Shown here: one piece after another, positions 12,186 through 24,872 of the stretch
Numbering within the stretch: position 1 is the first letter of the stretch
How the letters are laid out: each line of letters starts with the position of its first letter
NCBI RefSeq assembly: GCF_963583255.1
Contig: NC_084803.1
Coordinates: forward strand, 14,351,428 to 14,415,427
DNA: 64,000 bases
Reading direction: 5' to 3'
Origin: Pyrus communis
Lineage: Eukaryota; Streptophyta; Magnoliopsida; Rosales; Rosaceae
Notes under the pieces: generated by a model
Databases searched by the model: none
Told to the model about the DNA's origin: nothing
The model's input: the letters and a program-made list of their open reading frames with translations, nothing else
Translations under genes and position numbers: made by a program

Positions 12186-14208
12186 TTTTGCTCAAGAAGC
12201 AAATTTGTCCCACAACAACAATAGATTTCCACTTACTTATAACAATTATATGATCTTTGAAGGGAACGGAGAAGGTACGTACTATATATTACTTCCCAGT
12301 ACTATATTTTTCTCGCCAAGCTTACCATCTACAATTTAAGAAGAAACAATGATTACGTTAATTGGAATGTTTAGGCTAATTGTACATGATTATTGTACAT
12401 ACGCACATGTTGTATAGATAAATATTTATATTTCTCCAAGACAAAAACCCTAAAATTTATCTTTTTCTACCAACTACACTCTTGAGTTTCACATTTTAAC
12501 TCTAATGTTGTTGTCGTAAATTTAGACTTGTATTTTATATTCTTTTGTTACATATACATTGTATCATACTCATGCATGCATATATAGTAAACTTATTAAA
12601 CTCAATTCTTCATGTATTTTACGTAAACCAATCGAGTTATTTTGTATGAGTAATATATTTTGCCCTTATGGTATCATTACGACCATCAACTAGCTATGTG
12701 ATTGAAATGAGAACCATGAAGAACTAATTTCGGATTAATGCTAGGAAGAACATATGTAGTAAGTTGAGTGATGTGTACTGATTGTATGCATCATTTTGTA
12801 ACATCACGTGATACAAAAAAATGTGTTATACTGTTACTCCAAGCAATGCTCATAATACGAACATGTATACATAAATGGTTAAAATGCGTATTATCCTAAT
12901 AATTGACTATAAAATAAAATATGAGAATACTATATATATATGTATGTGTGTGTGTGTATGTGTAGGGTTAGTAATGCTTCATGGCATGTGTAGGGTTAGT
13001 GATGCTTCATGGCCACAAACTAGGGCAAGGATTTGGTCAACATAATCACCTATTCAAAAGGAAGTATTGTTCTATATAATTTTCAGACAGTTTTATATTC
13101 TCTTTATATATGTATTATTGATGAATAGTTATGCACAGGGCATATCCGGCCGGTGGTTCTTTCACTATTTTTATGCATAACAATTGGCCATCAATGGCTT
13201 CTCTTATTTTATACATAACAATTGGACATATTGGAAGTGGTCATCACTATTGTTGAGCAGTCAGTCTCAGACTCGATTTTTTATACAAACGTAATCACAT
13301 AGAGATTACCCAGCATAGCTTAATTACCTGCTGGAACCAAACATGCATGCATGCCTCTTTTTATTTACGTGTTGTCATTGTCTTTGACTGCTTAAGATTC
13401 TAAACAAGTTTAATAGGTGTTTGACAAGTACATTAGCTATTTAGTTAAATTATTTAAATTGGATTAATAGGATCCCTTGATTAATGAGTAGAATTGGGAT
13501 TAAGTCTCATTTTTCAGTTCTAGAGAGGAATACCACTACACCATAGTACTAAGTGGCACTTATATTATATGTATATATGTATAAGAGCTAATCTTGATTA
13601 ATTTTTTATACAATTTAATTATATAAAAAATATACATATGACCCTTTTTTAGAAGACTTATCTTCAATTTGTAATTATTGTTAACTTAATTACATGGTTT
13701 CGAATAGTACGCATATATGCAGACCAATTTACACACACATATATTATGTGCATATATATACAAGTGCTAATCTCGATTATTTTTTTTTATACAATTTAAT
13801 TATAAAAATATACATATTTAAAAGTTGGTATTTGTTGTTATAATTAAGTTGTCATATATACGTACCCTCGTTGAATTTGTTGCAAAACCACCCATTTAGG
13901 AAGATGCTTTAACAATACTCTTTCATTGTCCGAGCTAAAAAATTCTACAATGACTCTTTTGCAAACGTTGAAAGTTAAATCTTGTGGCTGTTTGACATAG
14001 CTAATTAGAGCATGGCTTCAATTTGAAACATGTTCCCTCATAGATTTCGGACAGGTTTATAAAATTACTTCTAATACAATTCAGGTACCTCAACTAGTCA
14101 ACTCTAAAAATCAGTTTTTAAACCCATTAAATTGAGAGATATTGTCTCCAAAGAATGTTCTAGATTGTATATATATGTGAATTAGATTATTTAGCCAAGT
14201 TAGCCTAT
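12186..14208. other. Gene-poor AT-rich intergenic DNA with small duplications
   Basis: No credible gene. It contains a 28-bp tandem duplication (TGTAGGGTTAGTAATGCTTC motif, 12961-13015), a TATG/TGTG simple repeat near 12931-12962, a SINE-like relic on minus near 13500-13562 (TTAGTACTATGGTGTAGTGG), and a separated pair of about 75-bp direct repeats near 13567-13645 and 13745-13825 (both with TTTTATACAATTTAATTATA). Confidence 0.5.
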
Positions 14209-16972
14209 ATATGTGTGTGGCAGAACACCATTAACACAACACGAAGATGCTGGTGCTCCAAATTTATGCTTTCAGTTGGTATTAATTGTGTATGAATTAG
14301 AGGGCATATTTTTTATAGTCTTCTTATTAGAAGGTTCGTGTCTTCCACTCCTGCCGCCCATGAGGCTGCTCGTAATACACTTCACATCAAGATAGAGATT
14401 GGAGATTTGGCGTTGCCCTAAAGTCACACGTATAACACCCTTCCATTTATTACTACGTATACTACTTTTTTTTTTTATTTGATAGAGAACCAAAATTTGT
14501 TTATAACCAAGCATTGTTCTATTTGTTAATATCATGTTTAATGTTATATTGCACAAATCTCATAATAAAAATCGTTTATTTTTTTAATCATCATTTAAAA
14601 AAATTAATGTGCTTTAAAGGCTTAAATTCAATGCTTGATCTCAAATTCGATTTTACGTGACCACGTATTGTTAATAACAAGTAACTAAGAGAACATGACT
14701 CAGTAAGTAGATAACCAGGGTAGTAGCCTCAGCGTTTATTTGACTACTGTAGCTTTTGCAAACTAAGAAAATAATTAACGTTTGGCTGCAACTTACTACT
14801 TGTCAAACTATTATTGGTTACAATTGAAGTTAAAAATATGTATAGATACGGGCAATAGTGCTGGAATTTGGACCGTAAAGGATTGGTAAATTATATGTAT
14901 ATACTGTACACAAAGAAGAAAAAAACGAATGAGGTTAATTATGTCATTTCGATGCTGTTCAGATAAGTTAGGTACGGATGATGACAAATTATTGCTTAGG
15001 TCGAACTTAATTTACTTGTCACTCTTTGAGTCTCTGGCTCAGCTGATTTGTTATAATATGATTTAAATGCAAATTACTTTCAAAAGTTCTGCATGCTATC
15101 TCATCTGAAATGCCAGATGAGTGAAGTAACTCAACCAACCCATTGACTTTAACAAGTTTAATTACAGAGGTATTTATCTTTAGAGTAATTTGACAAGTTT
15201 AATTACAAGCACCAGAGATGCCAAGACATATGAGGGAAGTAACTCAACCAACCCATTGCCTTTATCAAGTTTAATTACAGAGGTATTTATCTTTAGAGTA
15301 AAGTTAATACTTTACTGTTACTGTTTTGAGAAAATTTTGAGTCCGACGGTCACAATGCTATATCTGATGTTACTAATGAACATATATCATATGTGTGGAT
15401 GCAAATTTCGTACACAACTGATTTGACAAAATTTTACTTACAAGAGAACAAACCATTAGCCTAATTGACAAACATCCTGAAAAAGACAGAGGGTGTCTGT
15501 CAAAGGGCCTCCACTACCTATAAGTAGAAAAGTAGTAGAGATAAAAAATAAAACTTGAGAGTGTTCTCGGCAATAAGTGGCGATTACGGTTTTCTGACTT
15601 GGCTATTTATAGAGAAAACCCTAACAGGCAGCTGGCTGGGAAGCTTGCTGAGCATACTAGGTAGTCTTTGATTATGCAAGTCAATCTCCACAGTCCTGCT
15701 AGCTACCAGTTCTAAAAGTCCATGTTGGTAAGAGCGCAGTTGTGTCGGACACCCAAAGAGAAACTCTGGAAAGTTGGTGTCCTACCACCATTGGACTGCG
15801 GAGACTCCGGAGGTCAATAGCATGCTATGTTGTAGGCGGCCCGGAGAGCTCATAGTCCGTTTGCATAAAAGTCCAATTATTTTAAGGCATTCTACGTCTT
15901 TTTCTCTTAGGGTAATTTTGCGGTCCACTCACGACGGCAAGGGTAAAACTGTCTCATAGAGCATATAGTCCACATGTTCTTCTCCTATTGGATGTGGTTA
16001 TTTTATTTTTCCACAATACGTACAGAAATGTTGTGAAAATTTCATGTATTTAAGATATAGTGTTAACAAATAAATATACTTATTATAATATGAGTAAGCT
16101 GATAACACCACATGACAATATTTCAATATCGAAAGGCTCTTGTTAGAACAAGAACATTGTAAAAAAGGGGAGGTTATGTACTTTCAAAACCATTTGTTCT
16201 TGGATTGTGTTATCCATATACCCATTTTTACCTTCCACACACCCCTTGTTAATATTTGTCTTTTAATCTTCTTCAATTCATTCGATTCACGAGCCGAAAA
16301 TTGAAAAAGATGTGAAGGAGGTAAAAAAGAATGTGTGGATAGCACTACCCTTTATTTTTAACTAAATTGTTCAACAAATTTTTAATTAAACCGTCAATTG
16401 CATGAAGTTATCTGTGTCTATGAAACTTTTCTTGGTTAAAAATCACATTAGAGTTCTTACGTACTTGAAATCCTATAGCAAACAAAGAAACATTTTCATA
16501 TGTATATGTATGTCCTAGCTCATTGATCTTGTACTCCCACTCCCTCGTACTGAAAATATTGTACTAGGCAACAACAACATTAAATAAATTAGAGAAATTA
16601 AGATTTCTTAAGCAGCATTTTGGTCAATTAGGTGGAACCTACTAATCAACTATAAACAAAATGCATGTCTTAATGTGGACATTTTTTGATGGTGATACAT
16701 GCTGGGTGTGGCAAAAATCTAAGTTTCGAAGCAAGTCTGTGGAATGACACTGACACAAAATCTATATGTTGAGTTTAGTCGCTCAGTCCACCAAGTAATT
16801 TAATCCTTCAAAATCAAGCAATTGAACTAATAGCTACTCGTGAACTTCGTGTCCCTTCTCATTCCATTCATTTTATTTGCATGTTTAAATCTCAAAAATT
16901 CAAAATTGCCAAAAACCTAAGCAACAAAATAAATAGTAATAAGGTAATCAGCAAGAACAATGGCGGGTCCAT

Positions 16973-16975
<3 letters not shown>
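14209..16975. other. Intergenic DNA with a duplicated block and an LTR-like stretch
   Basis: No gene recognised. Two copies of an about 70-bp block lie at roughly 15120-15187 and 15237-15301 (sharing AACTCAACCAACCCATTG and TACAGAGGTATTTATCTTTA). Around 15540-15960 composition becomes less AT-rich, with CTATTTATAGAGAAAACCCT near 15603, a layout seen around LTR transcription starts; I cannot define ends or an internal domain. The open frame at 15774-15959 looks like chance. Confidence 0.4.
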
Positions 16976-17003
<28 letters not shown>

Positions 17004-18978
17004 CCAGGGATCAACTTGTGCACTAACATGAACCTAAGAAGCTTAAAAGATAAGTAAACAGTCCATTTTTGCTTACTTAACCCTAATGCAACCCTACCTC
17101 GATTTAGTATCGTGTCATGTTGTTAGAGTAAAATGTAGAAATATAGAGAATAATCCGAATGATGACTTTGAGATACGACTTGAATCATTTCCTTAAAAGG
17201 TTATTTGCCCCCACTCGAATGAGTTTGCTAAAAGGTTCTTGGCAAGTCACTCCAGGATACAACAAAGTATGAAATATTCGATTAGCAAAACCGAATTGTA
17301 TTCCCTTAGAAATAACTAGAAAGAAATTGTATGAATGTGATGGAGAGAAAAGCAAGCAAGGAATGTAGAAACAAATTTTTGAAAATTGTGTGGGAAACAT
17401 TATGCCACAATAGGTATTTATAGGCATTAAAGCACTCGTTCATCGAGTCCCTTCATTTTAGTTAAAGATATACAACCCTTCTTAATAGTGTTGACTCAAA
17501 AGACATGTCTTCTATTTAGAATTTTCAGAAAATAAATTTTAATTATTTATATCTTTTAATTCTACTCACACAATTTAAGAAGCATCATGTCTTTTAACTA
17601 AAAGTTGTAACCATTCAACTAATTACATTTGCTGCACACTGCAGCACCCCTTATCATACACGCACACGCTGCGCAATGCAGCACCAAGTCATTATATATG
17701 TGTGTGTGTGTGTACAAAATAATATATATATATATATAATAATTTTTATATATTTATTATTGAAATCTCTAACACATGTGTATAAGGAGGATGCATTCTT
17801 TGAATAAATTTTTTCTCACTGCATTCTTTGAACTATACATGGTTTTTCTTGTTAGAATTGTTTTGAAGGCGAGTAAGGTTACACCAAGATTATGAGTGAG
17901 CAGGGACTCATCAATAATAACCACATTGCCAATGAAAACCAACAGTTTCTCTATAGACAAAAATAAAAAATAAAAAACCAATAGTTTCTCAACAGAATAT
18001 TGTTTTGACTGTATTCCGGAACTTAATTAGGTGAAATGATGATCTTCACGAGTTTTAGTTAGGTCATATCGGGCTCAAGAAGCTCAACTCTATATTACTG
18101 ACTTTGCTCAAATCTATGTTGATCTCAATTATCTGGCCCAAAAGATAAGAAAATCTTTGTAATCCCGGAGGCAAATTAGTGGCCCAAGTCCAAATATCAT
18201 ACTTTTCAATAGTTGGCTGAGGCAGCTGAGCTCCTCACCAGATTCTGTTATTTTTCTTACACTGGTTTGGCTTCTATAATCCTCCAATGAAAGCAAATAA
18301 AAAACAATTTGTAATATATTCAGCTTATAGTGTAAACGGCTAAAAGAGGAGTCTCAACATCGCTATTCTTAAAGAACTGTATATTAGCGCGGTAGTAAGT
18401 CATCTCTCTATCTTATGATTTAAGAAAAATTCTACTATATAAACAACAATGTATTGCATGCGTTACATTTTTTAACCATTCAACATGACATTATTCATCT
18501 TTCCCTCACATGATTTAGAACGATAATCACCGTTAATTTAGTAATATATGTTATACATTGTTATACAATAGAAAAAAAAATGCTTTGAAGTTAGAATGCA
18601 TCCCTTTTTAAGTTTCATAAAGTAGCTTTTAGCATACATACTCCGATTTGGAAGCTTAAATATAATTATATAAATGTTTATCCTCTCCATCCTTATCAAC
18701 AAATGTGGCTGGTTATGTATCCTTAAAAATGAATTCATCTTTTTGGTCAGCTCAAAAACAATTCCTCTACATGTGCGAGATGAAAGAACACAACGATGTC
18801 AATGAGTGCATGAACATGCATGCAACAAAGATTAAGACCTACATTTGTTATTTTTAAATGCTAACTTTTAGAGATGAATTATAGTGTGGGGGTGCTAATC
18901 ACGTCGAGAAAGGGTTTCTGGTCTGATAAATTAACGAAAGGGATTTTTGGCAAAAAAATAAAAAAAAAAAGGGGGAGG
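16976..18978. other. Intergenic DNA with poly-T tract, no gene seen
   Basis: A T run of about 28 bases (16976-17003), a TATA/TGTG microsatellite near 17694-17740, and otherwise AT-rich unique-looking sequence. Around 17400-17425 a GGTATTTATAGG motif might belong to an LTR relic, but no pair or primer site was found. Short ORFs here have no recognisable domain. Confidence 0.4.
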
Positions 18979-19132
18979 GGGGATTTTAACAAAAAGTTTT
19001 TGGTATTGTTCACTTTAACAAAAAACCATATTTTTATACTAAAAAGTCAATCCTGATACTATTCACTTTACCCTTTATTTTATCTTTATCATTAGAACTC
19101 AAATTTTTCAAGCTCTTTTCATTAGTTTTCCT
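18979..19132 (-). mobile_element. Small MITE, Mutator-like (copy 1)
   Basis: About 154 bp. On the minus strand it reads AGGAAAACTAATGAAAAGAG at the start and GTTAAAATCC at the end, with GGATTGACTTTTTAGTATAA inside. The element at 57595-57749 has the same order of motifs and a clear 9-bp target duplication. Here the outer end runs into a homopolymer stretch (18957-18980), so its own target duplication is not readable. Confidence 0.65.
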
Positions 19133-20340
19133 AAAAAAATATTCATGCACCAAGCTGCTACATGTTGTCACTAATTGTTTTTTTTCAAACATTTTTTATT
19201 TGACTTTGTGAGTGTCATCATCTAATGTAATGTGTGGGTGCAAAGTTGCCTAAAGTCGTCGAATGCTACAAACTAAGGGTACGTACTAGCTTATAATATT
19301 TAAGCTACGAGACACATAAGGAGTGTCATTACTCCCCCTTCATGTCTCATAACTAGTAAAATTAGCTACGAGACACAGAAGGAGACACTATTTGGGAATA
19401 GCTGATCCTTGGCCCTATTAGTAGTGTTACAATCATTTGACTTCAAATAATTTATGTTATTGTTATGTTCTCGATTGTTATAAAGAGGTGATATTAACGC
19501 TAGCGAAATGTTTCAACATACTTTCGTTATTGTTTCTTTATTCTTTTATTTTTAATTCAACTTTCAAAACTTCCCTTTTGTGTAGTTGATACGAAGAAGA
19601 GCATATGGCTGAAAGATCAAAAGAAATCGATGAATGCAAATCAACATTTTAGGAGTGAGAAACAAAATTAGAAAAAAACGATGTTATGTGTTTGTGTTTT
19701 GTTATGATTTAATGATTCCGTTAAACAATATGTATTTCGTAAAAAGCGATCTTACGTGTTCGTATTTGTGTTTTGTGACGTATTCTCTAAAAAGAAAAAA
19801 AGAAAAAACCAAATAAAAAACTAATGACTTGGCATCTCATAAAAAAAGACTAGGCATGGGATTGTACTATGGAGATTCCTCAAAGCACGTGGAAAAGCCA
19901 AAGCTCAAAAACGAAAAGCAAAAGGCGATGCCATTATGCACACGAAAGGTCGTTCAAAGTTGAGAGCTCATCAGCTATAAATATGCTCCTCTGTTTTTCA
20001 TAACAACTCCTCTTCCAAGTCCTCATAATTTTCCAGTTCATCAAACATAAACACACTTTTCTGTTTTGTACCTTTTTTTTTGGTCTCACGAGAAAACAAA
20101 ATTATATAATTTATTTTGATATAGAAGAAGAGAAGCCGTTAGGTTTGCTTGGTTCCTAGGAAAACCGAAAAAACAGAGCCCTCCGAAATCGTAGGCAGAG
20201 CGAGTGAGAAAGGAAAATTTGCTTCCGAAAATTGATGTGCTCACAAAAGTAGTAAAACTCCCAAAACATTCATCTCCTTTTTCTCTCTGGGATTTATTAT
20301 TAATTATTATTATTAGCAATATTTAGAATTTTCTGAATAC
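19133..20340. other. Region upstream of the first SAUR gene
   Basis: AT-rich, no gene. A repeated GCTACGAGACACA motif (19303 and 19362 areas) forms a short direct repeat of about 60-bp period. The part from about 19960 (GCTATAAATATGCTCCTCTG, a plausible TATA box at 19976-19984) to 20443 probably holds the SAUR promoter and first leader exon. Confidence 0.45.
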
Positions 20341-20443
20341 AATCTCTCTCTTTGGAGACCTAGAGCTCGCTCCGTTATTTCCTTCCGAAGCTCCCATGGC
20401 GTTTCTTCTTCGGGTTTGCAGCTGATGTTCTCCCCCTCCTCAG

Positions 20444-21140
20444 GTAACTGCATGTTTATTTGATATTCATTATTTGGATTCGTGGGTTGAAATTAGAATT
20501 TCCATATTTAATTTTTTTTTTTTTTTTTTTTTTACTTTGTTGCATTTTGATGTTATGTTTTTGGCAATATGTGTTCTTTTGTTTTTTTCTTTTGTAATGT
20601 TGGATTTATGGGATTTCTGGAATCTGAATCATCATACATGCAATTTTTTTGGTGGAGCAATTTGGGTTTTTCAATTTCAAATCTGGCCCCTTTGTTAGCC
20701 AAAAATGAAGAATTTGAACCAAAACTTAAAAATTGGGATGAAATTTAGATGTTTTATTGAATTTTCACAAGGAAAGATAAAACATTTCACTTTACGGAAT
20801 ACAGAAAATATTGAAGAAGTATATTACCCATGTTGCTATTTCATCTTACGTGAATGTATAATCCAAGAAATTAATGTAGGACTGGTTAAAGTTTGGAACT
20901 TGGTTGCAGATGTGGGCGTAGGCACATTGGCTAGAGCTGATGTGCTCCTCCGCTATGCACCCAAGTTCAAATCTTCCTTCCTACACTTTAAATTAGTTTA
21001 AAGTAGAATATCGTTTATATCAAGAACAAAAAAAAGTTCGGAACTTGGTTCTATACTTGGTAGATTTGGCATAGTAGAGATAATGATAATGATGATTTGA
21101 ATTATAATGATGATGTTGATTTGAATTAATCCTTTCATAG
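20444..21140 (+). other. Probable 5' UTR intron of the SAUR gene
   Basis: Donor CAG|GTAACTG at 20441-20450 and acceptor TTTCATAG at 21133-21140 frame a 697-bp intron before the SAUR coding exon. It contains a long T run (20510-20534) and a SINE copy (about 20905-21029). Inferred from splice signals and the pyrimidine-rich leader upstream; transcript data would confirm it. Confidence 0.5.
20905..21029 (+). mobile_element. tRNA-related SINE, copy 1
   Basis: Contains GGCACATTGGCTAGAG, then ATGCACCCAAGTTCAAATC (B-box-like), then TTAGTTTAAAGTAGAATATC and ATATCAA. The block at about 62008-62124 shows the same order (CCACATTGGATAGA, CAAGTTCGATTCTCC, TTTAAAGTAGAATATCAC), so both belong to one short dispersed family. 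Both copies sit inside introns of host genes on the sense strand. Confidence 0.6.
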
Positions 21141-21228
21141 TGGAAGATCTGATGAGACCTTGTGTGGAATCGGACAATCTGATATCTGTGTTGGAATTCT
21201 TTCAACAATTGTCGTAAAACCTGTAGCA

Positions 21229-22127
21229 ATGAATGAAAATGGTGGCACCAAGTTGACTGGAATCAGGCAGATCGTCAAGTTCAAAGAAATCCTGCAGAAG
21301 TGGCAAGCCGTCACGCTTGGCTCGAGGGCAAACAGCCCCCGAGCCAACAATAGTCCCCATTCTGAAAGAAGAGGAGGGGATCCCCATTCTGAAAAAAGAG
21401 GAGGGGAGAGCACCACTCCCTCTGAACGAGGCCATGGGGGTATTTCACCGGCAATTAGCCAGAGGCTAACAAATGTTATTTGTGACTCGGATGAGGATAT
21501 ATGCTACAGTCCCGAACCGCCACATGATATCCCCAAAGGATATTTGGCGGTTTATGTTGGACCGGAGCTTCGGAGGTTCATCGTTCCCACTAGCTACCTC
21601 AGTCACTCCCTTTTTAAAGTACTGCTGGAGAAGGCTGAGGAGGAATTTGGGTTTGATCATAGCGGCGGGCTCACAATCCCATGTGAGACTGAGACCTTCA
21701 AGTACCTCTTGAAGTGCATGGAGAACCATCAGAAAGCTCACCCCGATGACAGCCCAGGTAAAAAACCACATACTTTAACTACCTTCACATTACAGTGCCT
21801 TCTAGATCAAGTCATCCTCCTTGATACCCAAAATGAATTCTAAAGTTCTCTAACCGGCGCTATCTCAAGTCAATCGCACACTTCCATGCGTTTTTAGCTT
21901 AATTTCTTATACGAATGTGTGTGATTATCCTGGGATACCGACACAGTGACATTCCAAGTGCACGAGCGTATTCCAAAAGCCCTTGATCCGTTTTCAGTTT
22001 GATGGATCTACGTTGCATATTAAGTATTTATGTCTTTCTTCACGAAATAGGTTGCTAGTTTTATTGATGTTGTTAATTTGGTATTGTTGGTGGTTTTGCA
22101 GCCGGAGACTGGAAAGTCATTCAATGA
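21229..22127 (+). CDS. SAUR family auxin-responsive protein
   Basis: Small auxin-up RNA protein; family members bind and inhibit PP2C.D phosphatases at the plasma membrane and so promote cell expansion. Two coding exons, 21229-21757 and 22102-22127 (GT/AG), 555 nt, 184 aa; if unspliced the frame would read on to 21843. Start is the ATG before [15 protein letters not shown]; an in-frame upstream Met at 21160 is less likely because of the leader acceptor at 21140. N-terminal basic helix [19 protein letters not shown], a Ser/Arg/Gly linker (31-75), then the SAUR core from about 100: [52 protein letters not shown]. The linker holds an in-frame 27-bp tandem duplication. An intron in the coding region is unusual for SAURs, most of which have none, but is known for this long subclass. 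Confidence 0.9.
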
Positions 22128-24510
22128 AGAGTAAGTGACTGTGATGAAGTTTCTTATTAGTGGTCCAGGTTTTTAGGGGTGTGATTTTCTGGTGCAAAGC
22201 AGGGTCTCCTTGTATTCAGACATCTTTTTGCTTTTCTCTTTTTCTTTTCTTTTTTTTGAATTAACAACAATTACAGAAACTTTAGTTAAATATTTTTTAA
22301 CCTCTCTATTTTTTTCTCTGATTGATTGTTACCTACATCTTCTGATGTTTGATCCTCAAGTACGAAACACATTTGTCCTCCATCACAATATATGTCAAAT
22401 ATGAATTAATTTCCTAATTAAAATGGTTCCCGGTAACAAATTCTAGCAAGCTTATTTTTAAGTGCTACCATTATATCAAATTTGACGAAATGATTTTGCA
22501 CACCCTTGTTTATCTCTCTCAATTCTTCTTTGTTTTATTCGATTCAAATGCCTGAAATACACATGGATCTGTGTAATGAGAAAAATAGCATGAGGAAATC
22601 ACTTTCCGTATAATTTATATCACCTGACCATGTAGAGATGGTTAAAAAAATAAGATCCTCAACTGTCTATATATTTCCAAATATATAATGCATCTGTTTT
22701 TTGTTCATTGACAAATAATGGCACATGCTTAAGCTTGAAGACAATATCCATGTACAACCTCTCTCTCTCCCTCTGTGCACATGGTTTCCGGGATCACAAC
22801 CTTTTAATACATAATTATTTTTCCAATGGCCGTTTGCCAATTAAGTTCATGGTTAATATTATATAGAAGCTGATGGCAGTTATCATGTGAAGGACCGAGT
22901 AAAATTGCAGACTTTATTTGGACATTAAACTAGCTCAAAGAGTTGTTAATTACAAACAAGCGTGTCTTAGAGACTCGTATCATTTCACCAAATAATCGAG
23001 TCCCAGTCTACTCAGATTGATTCTTAAAATATTGGTACCCAAAATTCATCTATAGCTCCAATAGCAAGGCCATCCACAATCATGTTTTTCTTCTGGTATA
23101 CATGAATCAATCCACAGTCCTCTATACATCACAGACACTGTCTGCATGCACTGAGACAATACGAGGAATATTATATATTATACGTGATCTGCCATGATTT
23201 TCTATGATTTTGTGTACTATACAAAGCCAGTTTTTCAAATTAAAAGGCTTCTTCCAGCGAATTTTAGTATTCTATGGTGCATTCTGGGCTGTACATGTCG
23301 GCTAACTTAGATCACTACTCAACGATTACGAAAAGGAAAAATGTAGCCAAGTTTGAAATTAGTTTGGAAACCCGTTTGACACTGGGTTAATTGTTGTTCC
23401 ACGTAAATATGTGCACATAAGCTTCTAAATTAAGGTACCAAAATAGTTCATCACCTCAACCAATCACTGGAACTCTCGACTTGTTAGGGAGAAACTAACT
23501 TATATCCGGGAAGCTAATATGGTGATATCTCAAACTTATCACGTGTCATTATGTGTTTTGACTATCACGTAGCATCTCATGATAAACTTAAAATGTAAGT
23601 TTCTATGCCGTTAAAGGGGATGATGACATTAATGCTTAAATAACTGAAGAACCACTCGCATGGTTGGAAGTTACTGCAATTGCTTATAATAGAGGAGGAA
23701 AACAAAACATTAATTATGGAGAGAATCGTGGTATATAGTTGTTTAGTTACAATGAGAATCGTGGTATATACCTTGCAGAAAGAAAACTCAAATACTATGT
23801 GGTGTATAGAAACCCCAATTTTCATTACATAATCTGCGTTCCTACAAGCATACAACATCGGGTAAACTACATACATACGATACAACACTTACATGAGAGC
23901 AGATTGATGATGGCTAGCTAGCTAGTTACCCTTGGCCTTCGACCTAGCATTCCTCCTTTTATTTACTACATTGATACACATATGTATATTTATATACTGA
24001 TGATATGAGTAGTATACTATATATAAGGGAGAACCCACTTTATTCCTTTGATAAAAGTCAGGCTGAGAAAGGGCTTTGCTCCTTCATCAGATAACATTCG
24101 TGCATACTTGGCCCGACCCAATGAGCTCGAACCTGGTCCCATACGCTTGTACGCTCGAACCTGGTCCCATCATCGTCACTTTAATTTCCTATAAACTAAT
24201 CGTTAATAAATTTAATATGCATGTTATCTTTTTAGACCGTCTCATGATGTGAACATATCTAAACTATCGACCAATCATGTTATTTTGGCTTAAACATAAA
24301 ATTTCAATGTGGCAATATAAGTCTAGTAAGAGAGGTGCTCATTTGTCCCACTCGGTATGTGCAAGTAGTGACTATAGTCGAACCATCTTTGTCTGTCGAT
24401 GAGAGAGCCCATGTATGTGTAAGCAAAAACAACCCTTCGTCTCTCCCTCCACAATCGCCCCAGAAATGTGTCACCTGTCCACATTATGTTGTAATGTACA
24501 AAGACAAAAC
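22128..24510. other. Intergenic DNA, no gene seen
   Basis: AT-rich. Short duplications only: GAGAATCGTGGTATATA twice near 23722-23771, and CTCGAACCTGGTCCCAT twice near 24126 and 24152. No conserved protein, RNA gene or element end recognised. Confidence 0.4.
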
Positions 24511-24603
24511 TATTAACAGTAGAGCAGAGAAGCACAGAAATGCAGAAAGAGAATAAGATATTAACAGTAGTGCAGAGAAGCACAGAAATGCAGAAAGAGA
24601 ATA

Positions 24604-24634
<31 letters not shown>

Positions 24635-24777
24635 GTAATTGATTACATTGATACTGAATTAATCTTTACAACTATGAGAATACAGTTTGTATAGCCATCA
24701 TGACTAACTTGCAGCCTAAGCTATTTAACTAACTAATTTTGGTAACAACTCTAACAACCTTTTGGATATTGTCAACA
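24511..24777 (-). repeat. 3' LTR with 48-bp internal duplication
   Basis: Homologous to 25980-26188. The low-coordinate end has a partial second copy: TATTAACAGTAG occurs at 24511 (as TATTAACAGTAGAGC) and again at 24559, so the terminal 48 bp are in tandem. The GA microsatellite inside the LTR is also longer here than in the other LTR. The change is on one LTR only and therefore arose after, or during, insertion. Confidence 0.8.
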
Positions 24778-24872
24778 TCCCCCCTCAATCTCAACTGGGA
24801 TTGCCCAGTTTGAGATTGAAGCAGACCATCCAGCAATCAACTTCTTACAATCACAAAAATCAAGAAACACAA

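Noticed and set aside
21758..21843. Unspliced C-terminus of the first SAUR ([12 protein letters not shown]...)
   Set aside because: A good donor (CAG|GTAAAA) and acceptor (TTTTGCAG at 22094-22101) give an in-frame short ending; the read-through tail looks like intron.
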